Positions 32,450-41,705 of a stretch of 50,521 nucleotides of DNA are shown here, one piece after another. How positions within the stretch are numbered: the first letter of the stretch is position 1; each line of letters starts with the position of its first letter. The notes under the pieces are model-generated. The model saw nothing but the letters and a program-made list of their open reading frames with translations, was not told the origin of the DNA and did not search any database. The position numbers and the translations under genes were made by a program. Location: positions 1 through 50,521 of the forward strand of contig JAEZCT010000081.1 of assembly GCA_023433405.1 (NCBI GenBank). Direction: 5' to 3'. The stretch is from Bacillota bacterium (lineage in GTDB: Bacteria > Bacillota > Clostridia > Oscillospirales > Ruminococcaceae).

Positions 32450-32932
32450 ATGCAAAAGCGATTGACCGACAAACAAGAAAAATTTTGCTTGGAGTATGCA
32501 ATAGACCTCAACGCATCGCAAGCTGCGATTAGAGCGGGCTACAGCAAGAAAACGGCCGGCCAAATCGGCTGTGAAAACCTAAAGAAACCTGAAATCCTCG
32601 CGCGCGTACGCGAAATACAAGAAAATGTGGCGGAATCACTGGGGATTACCGCCGCCGGAGTGCTCAAGGACTTGTGCCAAGTCAAAACCAGAGCCATGCA
32701 GGCCGAGCCAATTTTAAAATACAACTCAAACACCAAGGAAATGGAAGAAACCGGGGAATATAAATTTGACGGGTATACCGCAACAAAGTCACTGGAGCTC
32801 ATAGGTAAACATCTCGGAATGTTTTTGGACAAAACGGAGATTACGGGTGGCGGAGGAGCTCCGCTTAAGGTAGAGTTTGCAATTCCGCGCCCGCAGCGGG
32901 ATAAAAAAGACGGGGAGGACGACGCAAAGTGA
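32450..32932 (+). CDS. terS: Phage terminase small subunit
   Basis: A 160-residue protein with the terminase small subunit (Terminase_2) layout: LTDKQEKFCLEYAIDLNASQAAIRAGYSKKTAG is the N-terminal DNA-binding helix-turn-helix, then the coiled central oligomerisation part and YTATKSLELIGKHLGMF at the C-terminus. It recognises the packaging site. ATG at 32450 follows CAGGAGG; the longer frame to 32405 is not needed. It overlaps the large subunit by 4 bp. Confidence 0.93.
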   Translation: MQKRLTDKQEKFCLEYAIDLNASQAAIRAGYSKKTAGQIGCENLKKPEILARVREIQENVAESLGITAAGVLKDLCQVKTRAMQAEPILKYNSNTKEMEETGEYKFDGYTATKSLELIGKHLGMFLDKTEITGGGGAPLKVEFAIPRPQRDKKDGEDDAK

Positions 32933-34275
32933 CCATAACAATACCGTACACCCCCAACGATAAGCAAAAGCTGTTCCATGCTTGCGGTGCGGATGAGGTT
33001 GTTTACGGCGGCGCTAAGGGCGGCGGTAAGTCCTGTGGGCTGGTTATGGAGACACTTGCCTATGGATTGGAGCACCCCGGCGCAACCTGCTATTTGTTTC
33101 GCGAAACCTACGACGATCTGGAGGCAAATTTAATCGCGGAATGGCTGGAAAAAGTTCCGCAGGAGTTATATCGATACAACCAGTCAAAGCATATCGCCGC
33201 GCTGACCAACGGTACAAAGGTTTTTTTTCGGTACATCAGCAATGAGACGGACGCGGCGGGCTATCAGGGCCGCAGCATAGACTATATCGGTATAGACGAG
33301 TTGACCAAACACAGTCAAAAGTCCGTGCAAGTGCTTTTATCCTGCCTGCGCTCCCCAAAAGGCTTCCCGCCAACTTTTCGCGCAACCTGCAACCCCGGAG
33401 GCAAAGGTCATTATTGGGTTAAGGAGCGATACATAAAACCTACTGACTACGGCAAAAAGGTATGCGAGGATATTAGCTCCGGCAATACCATAGCGTTTAT
33501 CCCGGCCAACGTTTACGACAACACGGTGTTAATCGGCAACGATCCGGCATACGTCCGACGCCTCGAAAATCTTCCTGAAACCGAGCGCCAGGCATTTTTA
33601 TTTGGTAACTGGGATATCTTTGAGGGACAGTATTTTACCGAGTGGGACAGAACTGTCCACGTCATAGATCCATTCCCTCTCCCCTCCCACTGGAGGCGGT
33701 ATTTTGCGATGGATTATGGACTGGATATGCTGGCTGGTTACTGGATAGCTGTTGACACCCACGGACGCGCCTATGTATACAAAGAGATATACAAGAGCGG
33801 GCTTATCATGTCACAGGCCGCGCAGGAAATTAAGGCGCTAACAGCCGAAAAAATCTATCAGCATATCGCTCCGCCAGATATGTGGAACCGTCGGCAGGAT
33901 ACCGGCAAGAGCGTAGCGGATGTATTTGCCGAGCATGGCATACCGTTGTACCGCGCTCAAAATGACCGCGTCATGGGGTGGTACAACCTCAAGGAATGGC
34001 TTCGTCCCACATGCGACGAGGAGGGCAAACCCATTGCAAACCTGCGCATATTCGCAGCCTGCCCAAATCTCATTCGCAGCCTTCCGGAGCTACAGTTTGA
34101 CGCAAAGGACCCAAACGACTGCGCAACAGCGCCGCATGAGGTTACCCACGCGCCGGACGCAATACGCTACTTTGTGGCCGGACGCCCATTGCCAACGATC
34201 ATCTCGCCGCCAAAGGATCACGATAGGCGCAGCTATGATGACCAAATGGGCGACATTCTTAATTATGGAGTGTGA
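32929..34275 (+). CDS. terL: Phage terminase large subunit
   Basis: A 448-residue packaging motor. Walker A GGAKGGGKS lies at about 27-35, Walker B YIGIDEL at about 117-123, and the RNase H-like nuclease domain has AMDYGLD and later Asp residues. It cuts concatemers and pumps DNA into the prohead. GTG start at 32929, overlapping terS. Sequence is of the Terminase_3/phage-portal-linked type used with P22/SPP1-like portals. Confidence 0.94.
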   Translation: MTITIPYTPNDKQKLFHACGADEVVYGGAKGGGKSCGLVMETLAYGLEHPGATCYLFRETYDDLEANLIAEWLEKVPQELYRYNQSKHIAALTNGTKVFFRYISNETDAAGYQGRSIDYIGIDELTKHSQKSVQVLLSCLRSPKGFPPTFRATCNPGGKGHYWVKERYIKPTDYGKKVCEDISSGNTIAFIPANVYDNTVLIGNDPAYVRRLENLPETERQAFLFGNWDIFEGQYFTEWDRTVHVIDPFPLPSHWRRYFAMDYGLDMLAGYWIAVDTHGRAYVYKEIYKSGLIMSQAAQEIKALTAEKIYQHIAPPDMWNRRQDTGKSVADVFAEHGIPLYRAQNDRVMGWYNLKEWLRPTCDEEGKPIANLRIFAACPNLIRSLPELQFDAKDPNDCATAPHEVTHAPDAIRYFVAGRPLPTIISPPKDHDRRSYDDQMGDILNYGV

Positions 34276-34279
34276 TGGC

Positions 34280-34531
34280 ATGAGCATATTGGAGATCATT
34301 CTCGCGACCGCGCTTATGGCAGTGTGCCTGTTTACGGTAATGGGAGAGGCGGTACTTCTAGTGGTAGCGGTTAAGGTAATAACCGCGATGAGACAGCAGA
34401 CGACCGCAGTAAAAGCAGAGGAGGATCTGGATGCACCAGAAAGAGAATCTGACCGGTTGAAAACACAGATTAACAACATATGGGCATATGACGGGTCGGG
34501 CAAAAACCAGACGCCGATTAGTGAGGAGTGA
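34280..34531 (+). CDS. Small membrane protein between terminase and portal
   Basis: An 83-residue protein with an N-terminal membrane helix (EIILATALMAVCLFTVMGEA to VVAV), followed by a charged region. ATG at 34280 follows GGAGTG and is coupled closely to terL. The role is unknown; its position suggests a head or holin-like accessory. Confidence 0.5.
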   Translation: MSILEIILATALMAVCLFTVMGEAVLLVVAVKVITAMRQQTTAVKAEEDLDAPERESDRLKTQINNIWAYDGSGKNQTPISEE

Positions 34532-34544
34532 GGAGTGGGGACAG

Positions 34545-36131
34545 ATGATAGAAAAGCTTACGCCTCAAAAAATATGGGGAGAGTATACCAAGGGAAAGGA
34601 CTACAACACGGCGCTAGATTTGTACGAGACGGTCAAGCGCAACGAGAATTTTTACATCGGAAATCAATGGGAAGGTGTGATTGCGCCCGACCTTGAAAAG
34701 CCGGTGATAAACGTGCTTAAGCGTACCGTAAACTATTTTGTGTCTCAGATCGTGTCTGACGATATCGGGGTGAGCTTTACCGCACAGACTGGCGCGCCCG
34801 ACGACGAAATAATTACAGATACCCTTGAAAAAGAGGTTGAAAAGGTTATTGAGGACGCAGAATTATCCGCAAAAGGGCGCCGACACCTTCGCAATTGTGC
34901 GGTAGACGGCGATTGCGCAATATATGGGTATTACGACAGTGACTATGATAACGGGCAGCTCATCAAGGGGCGAATATGCGCGGATATTGTGGACAACACC
35001 AATATAATTTTCGGCAATCCCAGTTCAAGCGACGTCCAGTCTCAGCCACACATTATTATCGTCAAGCGCAGCCAGATTGGTACCGTCAAAAAGCAAGCCG
35101 CTGGACTTGGATTGTCACAGAATGACATCGAGCAGATCAAGGCCGACAAGGAGACCGAGTACTATCGTGAGGACAAGGACGAGACAAGCGATCTGGTTAC
35201 CGAACTGATAAGGTTTGAAAAAATCAGCATTATCGCAAATGAGCAAACAGGAGAGAAAAAAACTGTAATGCTGGTTTCGCAAAGTGTCAAGAATTTGGTA
35301 TTGTATCAAAAGACGTTAGAGTACGAATTGTATCCCGTGGCGTACATGTCATGGGATGAGATTAAAAACTCTTATCATGGTCAATCCGCCGTGACAGGAA
35401 TGATTGTCAACCAAATTTATATCAACAAAATGTGGGCTATGATGATGCACCACCAAAAGACCATGGCGTTTCCCAAGGTTTTTTACGATCAGCAAAAATT
35501 ACCTGACGGAATCACAAATAAAGTCGGGCAAGCCGTACCGACGATTGGACCACCTACGGGCGTGATTGCAACATCATTTAAGCCCAGCGACATGAGCAGC
35601 CAAGCTATGATGATCGTCGAAAAGACAATCGGATATACCCGCGATATGATGGGTGCCAGCGATGCGGCACTGGGAAACATAAAACCGGACAACACCAGCG
35701 CTATTATCGCGGTGCAAAAGGCCACGGCCGCGCCGCTTGAACTGCAACGGCTGGCATATTATCAGTACACCGAGGCAATCGTACGCGTTATAGTGGATAT
35801 GATACGGGTGCATTACGGCGCACGCCCGGTGCAAATTGAACAGAACGGGCAAAAGCAACAAGCTGTAATTGACTTTGGTCAGGTTAATTATAAGCAGCTT
35901 CAACTGCGCGTGGACATCGGTCCCGCGGCGTACTGGTCGGAGTTGATGCAGGTACAGACGATTGACAACCTATACAGCAAGCAAATTATTACAGACCCTG
36001 TGAAATACCTTGAGAGTATCCCGGATGCATATATCCGCAATAAAGGTAAGCTAATCAAAGACCTGCGCGAACGGCAAAATATGCTACAGCAAATTCAAGG
36101 AGGAATGGCAAATGCAATGCCCATTGTGTAA
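34545..36131 (+). CDS. Phage portal protein
   Basis: A 528-residue protein of the portal family. N-terminal clip/stem signatures GNQWEGV and KPVINVLKRTVNYFVSQ, a central stretch ISIIANEQTGEKKTV and PVAYMSWDEIKNSYHGQS, and the long helix TRDMMGASDAALGNIKPDNTS are portal-like. It forms the 12-mer channel at the head vertex. ATG at 34545 follows GAGGAGTGAGGAG; GTG at 34536 is an alternative. The gene follows terL as usual and is followed by capsid genes. Confidence 0.85.
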   Translation: MIEKLTPQKIWGEYTKGKDYNTALDLYETVKRNENFYIGNQWEGVIAPDLEKPVINVLKRTVNYFVSQIVSDDIGVSFTAQTGAPDDEIITDTLEKEVEKVIEDAELSAKGRRHLRNCAVDGDCAIYGYYDSDYDNGQLIKGRICADIVDNTNIIFGNPSSSDVQSQPHIIIVKRSQIGTVKKQAAGLGLSQNDIEQIKADKETEYYREDKDETSDLVTELIRFEKISIIANEQTGEKKTVMLVSQSVKNLVLYQKTLEYELYPVAYMSWDEIKNSYHGQSAVTGMIVNQIYINKMWAMMMHHQKTMAFPKVFYDQQKLPDGITNKVGQAVPTIGPPTGVIATSFKPSDMSSQAMMIVEKTIGYTRDMMGASDAALGNIKPDNTSAIIAVQKATAAPLELQRLAYYQYTEAIVRVIVDMIRVHYGARPVQIEQNGQKQQAVIDFGQVNYKQLQLRVDIGPAAYWSELMQVQTIDNLYSKQIITDPVKYLESIPDAYIRNKGKLIKDLRERQNMLQQIQGGMANAMPIV

Positions 36132-36312
36132 GTCGGATTGCCGGATCACTAACACCAGAACACAGGTAGTCGGAGACAACTCCCCCGACACGCAGACGAG
36201 GGTATACGCCGTGCAGGAGATGAGCTGCATAAACCAAAATTGCCAAAATCACATGCTCGTGGTGGGGGAGGAAAAGGCACTCGAATACGAGGGCCCGCCG
36301 GTGACCGCATGA
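36112..36312 (+). CDS. Small zinc-ribbon phage protein
   Basis: A 66-residue protein with CPLCKSDC near the start and a second pair CINQNC, a simple zinc ribbon. It overlaps the portal gene by 20 bp with AAGGAGG before it. Such Com-like or ribbon proteins occur next to portal genes in other phages; the role is unknown. Confidence 0.65.
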   Translation: MQCPLCKSDCRITNTRTQVVGDNSPDTQTRVYAVQEMSCINQNCQNHMLVVGEEKALEYEGPPVTA

Positions 36313-36494
36313 TACACGCTAGGATAGACGGTGGCTGGGTAGTCTGCCCGCATTGCCGGAAACGCCAATTTCCGTTATCGCCCGGAGCAATCATTTTAAA
36401 CATGGTTTGGCAATGCAAGGCCTGCAAAAATTACTTTTGCATCACAAATTGGTTGCCGGTCAAAAATACCGGCGGAACCGAGAGCAAAATATAA
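36309..36494 (+). CDS. Small zinc-ribbon phage protein, Com-like
   Basis: A 61-residue protein with CPHCRKRQFPLSPGA and WQCKACKNYF, a two-CxxC zinc ribbon. The ATG at 36309 overlaps the previous stop (ATGA). The larger open frame to 36240 is an artefact of the neighbouring gene. Resembles small phage Com-like proteins. Confidence 0.62.
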   Translation: MIHARIDGGWVVCPHCRKRQFPLSPGAIILNMVWQCKACKNYFCITNWLPVKNTGGTESKI

Positions 36495-36518
36495 TACTTG
36501 AGCCAAGAGCCATAGAGC

Positions 36519-36563
36519 CAAGAGCCGATTAAGCGCACACTGTGCGTCTTTCGGCTCTTTTTA
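36519..36563 (+). terminator. Rho-independent terminator
   Basis: AAGAGCCGA pairs with TCGGCTCTT across a loop that contains a smaller CGCAC/GTGCG hairpin, followed by TTTTAG. It separates the packaging block from the scaffold/capsid block. Confidence 0.75.
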
Positions 36564-36629
36564 GTTTTGCGCATCCCCCGAAAGGGTTAATATACAGCGC
36601 CCGACCATAGGCGCAAAAGGAGTATGACT

Positions 36630-37442
36630 ATGTTTGAGGACACCAATCAAACACAGCAGACCACCCAAAACGACGCGGAGCTTGATCTTTTCGATGCGGA
36701 CGATGCCGGACTGCTGGATGATAGCTCCGCACCGGAGGATACTCAGCCGCAGGTATACGAAAAGCCCGCCGGGCAGCAGGACACCAATGCAGGCCCGGAG
36801 GCGCTAACAGTCAAAAATCTCGGCAAAGAAACCCCTGTGGACAAACAGTCCGTCGCAGCCATAGCGAAGGCCCTCGGAACAACCGAGGAGGCCGTAATCG
36901 CCAACCTGCAAAAGGGCATGAACTATGACCATATCGCGCAGGAACGGGATAGGCTACGCAATGCTGAGGAAATCAAAATCATAGACGAGTACGCCAAGAT
37001 TTCAGGGCTAACCCGCGATCAGTATATCGCGTTTCTGAGAGAAAATCAGCGGAAGGCTGCGGTAGACGCGCAGGCCCAGCGGGCGGCACAGCAATACCCG
37101 GATGCGCCGCCCGAAATGCTCAGCGAGCTGGCACAGTTAAGGCTACAGCAACAGCGGGAACAGCAAGCCCAGCAAGCCCAACAAGCCGCGCGGCAGCCGT
37201 GGAACGAGTTCTTCGGCGCCGTCAAGCTTACTCCTGCCGAAATCCCGCAGGAGGTAATGACGCTGGTAGGGCGCGGGATGCGGCCGCTGGAGGCATACTA
37301 CAAGCATCAAAATGAGCAGCTGCAGTTGCAGCTCGCGGCAAGGCAGACAAATGAAAAAAACAAACAGGCTGCAATCGGCTCCGCCAAAGGAGACGCTGCG
37401 GACACGGGAAAGGACCCGTTCCTCGCAGGTTTCTACGGTTGA
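36630..37442 (+). CDS. Scaffold-like protein
   Basis: A 270-residue protein with an acidic N-terminal third (DAELDLFDADDAGLLDDSSA), a central helix and a Gln/Ala-rich coiled stretch (LQQQREQQAQQAQQAARQPW), directly before the major capsid gene. This is the usual layout of internal head scaffold proteins. AAAAGGAG is 7 bp upstream of ATG 36630 and only 1 bp from ATG 36624, so the second start is chosen. Confidence 0.78.
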   Translation: MFEDTNQTQQTTQNDAELDLFDADDAGLLDDSSAPEDTQPQVYEKPAGQQDTNAGPEALTVKNLGKETPVDKQSVAAIAKALGTTEEAVIANLQKGMNYDHIAQERDRLRNAEEIKIIDEYAKISGLTRDQYIAFLRENQRKAAVDAQAQRAAQQYPDAPPEMLSELAQLRLQQQREQQAQQAQQAARQPWNEFFGAVKLTPAEIPQEVMTLVGRGMRPLEAYYKHQNEQLQLQLAARQTNEKNKQAAIGSAKGDAADTGKDPFLAGFYG

Positions 37443-37444
37443 TT

Positions 37445-37462
37445 TTTGCAGTCAAATGCAAA
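37445..37462. promoter_or_regulatory. TTTGCA-N6-TGCAAA site 4
   Basis: TTTGCAGTCAAATGCAAA directly before the ribosome binding site (GGAGAT) of the capsid gene. Confidence 0.6.
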
Positions 37463-37475
37463 GGAGATATAACAA

Positions 37476-38582
37476 ATGGCGATTAATCTTGCAACAAAAT
37501 ACAGCGATAAAATTGCTACCGCATTTATCCTTGGATCTGTAGTGGATGGGCGCGCCAGCAAGGATTATAAATTCGACGGCGCGTCGTCTATTCTCGTCAA
37601 TACCCCGGTTACCCAGCCGCTTAACGATTACGCCCGCACCGGCGATAATCGTTACGGCTCACCCACGGAAATGCAGGACACCCAGCAGCGCCTCACCCTC
37701 ACCCGCGACAGATCATTTTCCATCACCATTGACAAAGGCAACAACAAAGAGCAGATGGAGATCAAGGAGGCCGGGAAGATGCTGCGCCTTGAGATTGATG
37801 AGCAGGTGATCCCGGAGATGGATAAGTATGCACTCAATAAATTTGGTGACAGTGCCGGGAAAATTGAAGCGCTCTCCTCCGCGCCCACCAAGACCACGAT
37901 AACGGGCGCTTTGTCTGATGGCATGGTGCATATGTCCAATAAAAAGATTCCAGCTGAAAACAGAACGATCTTTATCACATGGACAAACTTTGGCCTTTTG
38001 CGGTTATCCCCGGAGTTTATCGGTAACGAAGCGCTTGGGCAAAAGGCGCTTGTAAAAGGTAAACTCGGCGAATTCATGGGTGCGGACGTAGTCCCTGTTC
38101 CGGGCGAGTTCCTCCAGAAAACTGCCACCGGCAGTGCGCATTTTCTAATTACGCACAAAAGCGCAATTATGCAGCCAAAGACAATTGAGGATTATTTTGT
38201 GCATGTGAACCCGCCCGGGCTCAACGGCGCCAGGCTTGAGGGGAGGTTCCGCTTTGACGCGTTCGTGCTCGGAGTAAAGTCCGACGGCGTATATCTTGCA
38301 GCTGCGACCTCCTCAGCGCGCCAGCCCGCGCCTACCAATACCTATGCGTCAGAGACCAAAGCCGTCACAATAGCGTCGACCGGAGCAAACAAGCTACGCT
38401 ACACGCTTGACGGCTCCGACCCGCGATATTCCGCCACCGCGCTGGAAGCCAGCGGCGCAAGCGTAGCGGTAGACCTGGCCGCTTTTTCCGGCACAACCGT
38501 GATAATTAAATCTGTGGCTATGAGTGCCACACTCTACACCTCTGCGATCACAGAAACTTCGCAAGCCGTAGCGGCTGGATAA
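37476..38582 (+). CDS. Major capsid protein with C-terminal Ig-like domain
   Basis: A 368-residue capsid protein. Residues 1-285 look like an HK97/P22-5-type major head protein (EAGKMLRLEIDEQVIPEMD, TIFITWTNFGLL, KLGEFMGADVVPVPG). Residues about 295-362 form a separate beta domain with the chitobiase C-terminal (CHB_HEX_C-like) pattern LRYTLDGSDPRYSATAL then IIKSVAMSATLYTSAI. This domain probably sits on the capsid surface. The gene follows scaffold and is preceded by palindrome site 4. Confident as capsid, less so for which fold. Confidence 0.82.
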   Translation: MAINLATKYSDKIATAFILGSVVDGRASKDYKFDGASSILVNTPVTQPLNDYARTGDNRYGSPTEMQDTQQRLTLTRDRSFSITIDKGNNKEQMEIKEAGKMLRLEIDEQVIPEMDKYALNKFGDSAGKIEALSSAPTKTTITGALSDGMVHMSNKKIPAENRTIFITWTNFGLLRLSPEFIGNEALGQKALVKGKLGEFMGADVVPVPGEFLQKTATGSAHFLITHKSAIMQPKTIEDYFVHVNPPGLNGARLEGRFRFDAFVLGVKSDGVYLAAATSSARQPAPTNTYASETKAVTIASTGANKLRYTLDGSDPRYSATALEASGASVAVDLAAFSGTTVIIKSVAMSATLYTSAITETSQAVAAG

Positions 38583-38651
38583 CTTACGAAACAAAAAACA
38601 GAGACCCGGGCGGTTCATTTGTGCGGGCCTCTAATTAAAAGAGGGATGAAA

Positions 38652-39038
38652 GTGACCGCAAAAAGCATCCTTGCCACGGCACTATCCTTTATCGGCGAGA
38701 AGGTGGACGGCAGTGATTACGCCGATTTAGCCGTGTTTTGGCTCAATATCCTTTTACAGGAGGCCTTGCCGACGGAAAATTCTATCCGCGCGCATAGCGG
38801 GAAACCGATACTTAACGAAGCTCCGGAGATTGAGAGCATTGACGACGGGATTGATTACGCCGGCAGCATAACCCGAATTGCGTTGCCGTATGGTATTGCC
38901 TCGTTTGTTTACGCAAACGAGGACGACCTAAATCAAGCGGCGGACAATCGCAATAAGTATATTGCCGCGCTCGATGAGGCGATGAAGCTGAAAGAAACGC
39001 CGATTGTTGATGTATACGGAGAATACGACAATGCCTAA
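38652..39038 (+). CDS. Probable head-tail connector/adaptor
   Basis: A 128-residue helical protein (AKSILATALSFIGEK, DLAVFWLNILLQEALP, DDLNQAADNRNKYIAALDEAMKL) right behind the capsid gene, where gp4/gp6-like adaptor proteins that extend the portal are found. No clear family match. GTG at 38652 with AGAGGG is preferred over ATG 38646, which touches its site. Overlaps the next gene by 8 bp. Confidence 0.55.
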   Translation: MTAKSILATALSFIGEKVDGSDYADLAVFWLNILLQEALPTENSIRAHSGKPILNEAPEIESIDDGIDYAGSITRIALPYGIASFVYANEDDLNQAADNRNKYIAALDEAMKLKETPIVDVYGEYDNA

Positions 39039-40956
39039 AATTGTGCAGACAGGGCGCTATCCAACGCCCAAGGAGAGTAACGTTAAAATTGATAAGTTCC
39101 GGGGGGTAGACCTGTCCTCCTCGGCTATCAACGTACACAAAAGCCGTTCGCCATGGGCAATCAATATGATGCCAGACATGAACGGGTTCCCGGTCAAGCG
39201 GCCGGGTTACCACACTGTTTTGCAGCTTGACGGCCGGATCAATGGGCAGTGTATATTAAAGACCCCGCAGGAGGAGCGGGAGCTTATCCACGCGGGAACA
39301 AAGTTGTACCTGATCGAGGGTGACACGCAAACAGTTGTTTACAGCGGGATGAACGACCTACGGTCTCGCGCGCTGCAAATGAACAGCCGCATGTGGATAT
39401 GGGACGGAAAAACCTACCTTGTGTATGGCGAGCTCGACAATCCTGCGTATACAGAGGGTGGCACGGAGCCGAAAAAGCTGTGGCTATGCAAGCCGGTTAC
39501 GGAAATTGCGTATGTGCCGGAGGTTATTATTTCCGCAGCCCCGACAGGCGGTGGAAAGCAGTACAACCCAATAAACATGCTGTCGGGGAAACGGACGCAC
39601 AGTGCGCTGGGAGTCGCTAGTACCAAAGTATACCAGCTCTCAGAGAAAGGGCTGGACGCTACACCGGTTGCGGCCAAAAAGCTTAATTCGAGCGGAGAAT
39701 GGCTTGGACTAGTTGAGGGGACAGACTTTAGCGTGGACAGGGCACTCGGGAGGGTGACTTTTACTGTTGCGCCGGGGGCTCCTCCGGTAGTTGGTGAGGA
39801 CAACATAAAAATCACATATTCAAAGACCAGCAATGCCGATAAGATAAACAAATGCGACATAGCAATCATGTATGGCGTCAATGGGGCCTCGGATAGATTT
39901 TTTGTTACCGGGAACCCCGATTCCCCCAATCAGGACTATTACAGCCAGATTAACGACCCGACGTACTTCGGGGATTTATGGTACAGTTCCCTCGGGCAGG
40001 ATAGTTCGGAGATTATCGGGTACTCCATCGTAGCGGATCAGCTCGCCGCACACAAGGCGACGGGAGAAAACGGGCGCAATATCATTATGCGCTACGGCAC
40101 CACGGTAAACGGACAAGCAGCGTTTCCGATATCGACCTCCCTGCAAGGGGAATCGACAATATCAAAATATGCGTTTGCCTACCTGCAAAGCGAGCCGCTT
40201 TTTTTGACCGCACAAGGGGTATTTGCTATAACCGCGCAGGACATTACCGGCGAACGGTACGGGCGCAACCGCTCATACTATATCAACAAAAAACTAAACG
40301 CCGAAAACGAGCGCGCAGAGGCCGTCGCGACCATCGTTAATGGCAAGTATGTACTCGTCGTCAATGGGGTTGTGTACCTTTTAGACGGAAATCAACCGGA
40401 CTATACCAAAGATTCCCCGCAGTCCGCATATAAGTACGAATGCTACATATGGGATAATGTTCCCGCGCGCACCATCTGGACAAAAAAAGACGCACAGGGC
40501 AACGATGTTTTATATTTTGGCACGGCGGACGGAAAGATAAAAGAGTTTTACGCAGGCAAGCTCGGCACGGAGTTTAACGACGATGGAGACGCGATTAAAG
40601 CATGCTGGCTTACGCCGATGCTGGATTTTGACCTGTTGTCGCACTACAAAACCGTGACGGGCGTTTGGCTTATTGCGCAGCCATTCAGCCGCAGCAGCGG
40701 AGATATCTATTACATCACCAACAAAGATTTAGGGGAGCTGCGAAAGCAGTATACCATCGATATTTTGGATTGGAACGACATCGACTTTAACCGGTGGACG
40801 TTCAACACGGTGGACTCCCCACAGGTGCAGCCCAGCAAAGCCAAAGCGAAAAAAATAACCCTGTTTCAAGTGAAAATTGAAAACAAAACACTTAACGAAT
40901 CATTCGGGTTATACGAACTCCAAATCAACTACCGCATAGGAAGCAAGGTGAGATAA
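39031..40956 (+). CDS. Large virion protein, candidate tail nozzle/stabilisation protein
   Basis: A 641-residue beta-rich protein: the start FRGVDLSSSAINVHKSRSPW, blocks such as MWIWDGKTYLVYGELD and GNDVLYFGTADGKIKEFYAGKL, and regular Gly/Asp turns suggest a propeller or beta-sandwich. In short-tailed phages a protein of this size and position (after the adaptor, before the fibre genes) forms the tail nozzle. No catalytic residues are seen. ATG at 39031 follows GGAG; TTG at 39004 is discarded. Confidence 0.5.
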   Translation: MPKIVQTGRYPTPKESNVKIDKFRGVDLSSSAINVHKSRSPWAINMMPDMNGFPVKRPGYHTVLQLDGRINGQCILKTPQEERELIHAGTKLYLIEGDTQTVVYSGMNDLRSRALQMNSRMWIWDGKTYLVYGELDNPAYTEGGTEPKKLWLCKPVTEIAYVPEVIISAAPTGGGKQYNPINMLSGKRTHSALGVASTKVYQLSEKGLDATPVAAKKLNSSGEWLGLVEGTDFSVDRALGRVTFTVAPGAPPVVGEDNIKITYSKTSNADKINKCDIAIMYGVNGASDRFFVTGNPDSPNQDYYSQINDPTYFGDLWYSSLGQDSSEIIGYSIVADQLAAHKATGENGRNIIMRYGTTVNGQAAFPISTSLQGESTISKYAFAYLQSEPLFLTAQGVFAITAQDITGERYGRNRSYYINKKLNAENERAEAVATIVNGKYVLVVNGVVYLLDGNQPDYTKDSPQSAYKYECYIWDNVPARTIWTKKDAQGNDVLYFGTADGKIKEFYAGKLGTEFNDDGDAIKACWLTPMLDFDLLSHYKTVTGVWLIAQPFSRSSGDIYYITNKDLGELRKQYTIDILDWNDIDFNRWTFNTVDSPQVQPSKAKAKKITLFQVKIENKTLNESFGLYELQINYRIGSKVR

Positions 40957-41705
40957 TGGATATCGAAAACTGCAAAATAACTGCATATCAGGATAATGTC
41001 AAAGATTTGCCGGATGTGGTTACAAATTCGGCGGCGATGCTAAAAGCTGTGTTTGACGGCCGCACCGACAAGGAGGTAAAAGAACGGCACAATGCGCTGA
41101 TAGAATACATCAAGTTTGAGATTTTGACGCGGTCGCAGGTAGCGGAAGCCATAGCTCAGGCTGTATTCGAAGCCGGGGCGGCGGATATGACCAAAGCGGT
41201 TTTTTGCCAAGCAGGTGAAGAAACGCTAAAAGATAACGTTATCCCAAAGGCAACAAAGGAGCAAGCGAAGGCCGGAGAAGTAGACAATGTATTTTTAACA
41301 CCTCTGACGGGGTATCCACTGTATCCAAAGGTAACAGAGAGTTGGGAATACGGCGTATTCTATGTGGAATTTCCTGTGGAAACCGAGTGGGCAAAAGCAT
41401 ATAACACGCTAGAGCTTGAGGCAAACACCATATATGAATTGCCGGAGCCGCCTGCGACGATGCCCAGCAGTTCGGTAAATGTGACATTATCTGAAATTAC
41501 AGTGACCTTTGGCAGTCCGGCAAATGGACACGGAACCGAATACATTCTAGCGGTAAAAACCGGAGCTACGGATTTAACAATAAACCTCCCCGCAGGGGCG
41601 CTGTGGCAAAACGGAAAAACTCCAACATTTGGAGCGAATAAGCTTTACCTTATTGTAATCGCTTATATTGCAGACGAATTTATAGCGGCGGCAGGTGAGT
41701 TTTAA
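40956..41705 (+). CDS. Phage fibre/tail-associated protein
   Basis: A 249-residue protein. The N-terminal 100 residues (MDIENCKITAYQDNVKDLPD and LKAVFDGRTDKEVKERHNAL) are of a type that attaches tail fibres or virion appendages; the rest is beta-rich, with FGSPANGHGTEYILAVKTGAT near the end. It joins the next gene by ATG overlap at 40956. The most likely role is a fibre base. Confidence 0.55.
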   Translation: MDIENCKITAYQDNVKDLPDVVTNSAAMLKAVFDGRTDKEVKERHNALIEYIKFEILTRSQVAEAIAQAVFEAGAADMTKAVFCQAGEETLKDNVIPKATKEQAKAGEVDNVFLTPLTGYPLYPKVTESWEYGVFYVEFPVETEWAKAYNTLELEANTIYELPEPPATMPSSSVNVTLSEITVTFGSPANGHGTEYILAVKTGATDLTINLPAGALWQNGKTPTFGANKLYLIVIAYIADEFIAAAGEF

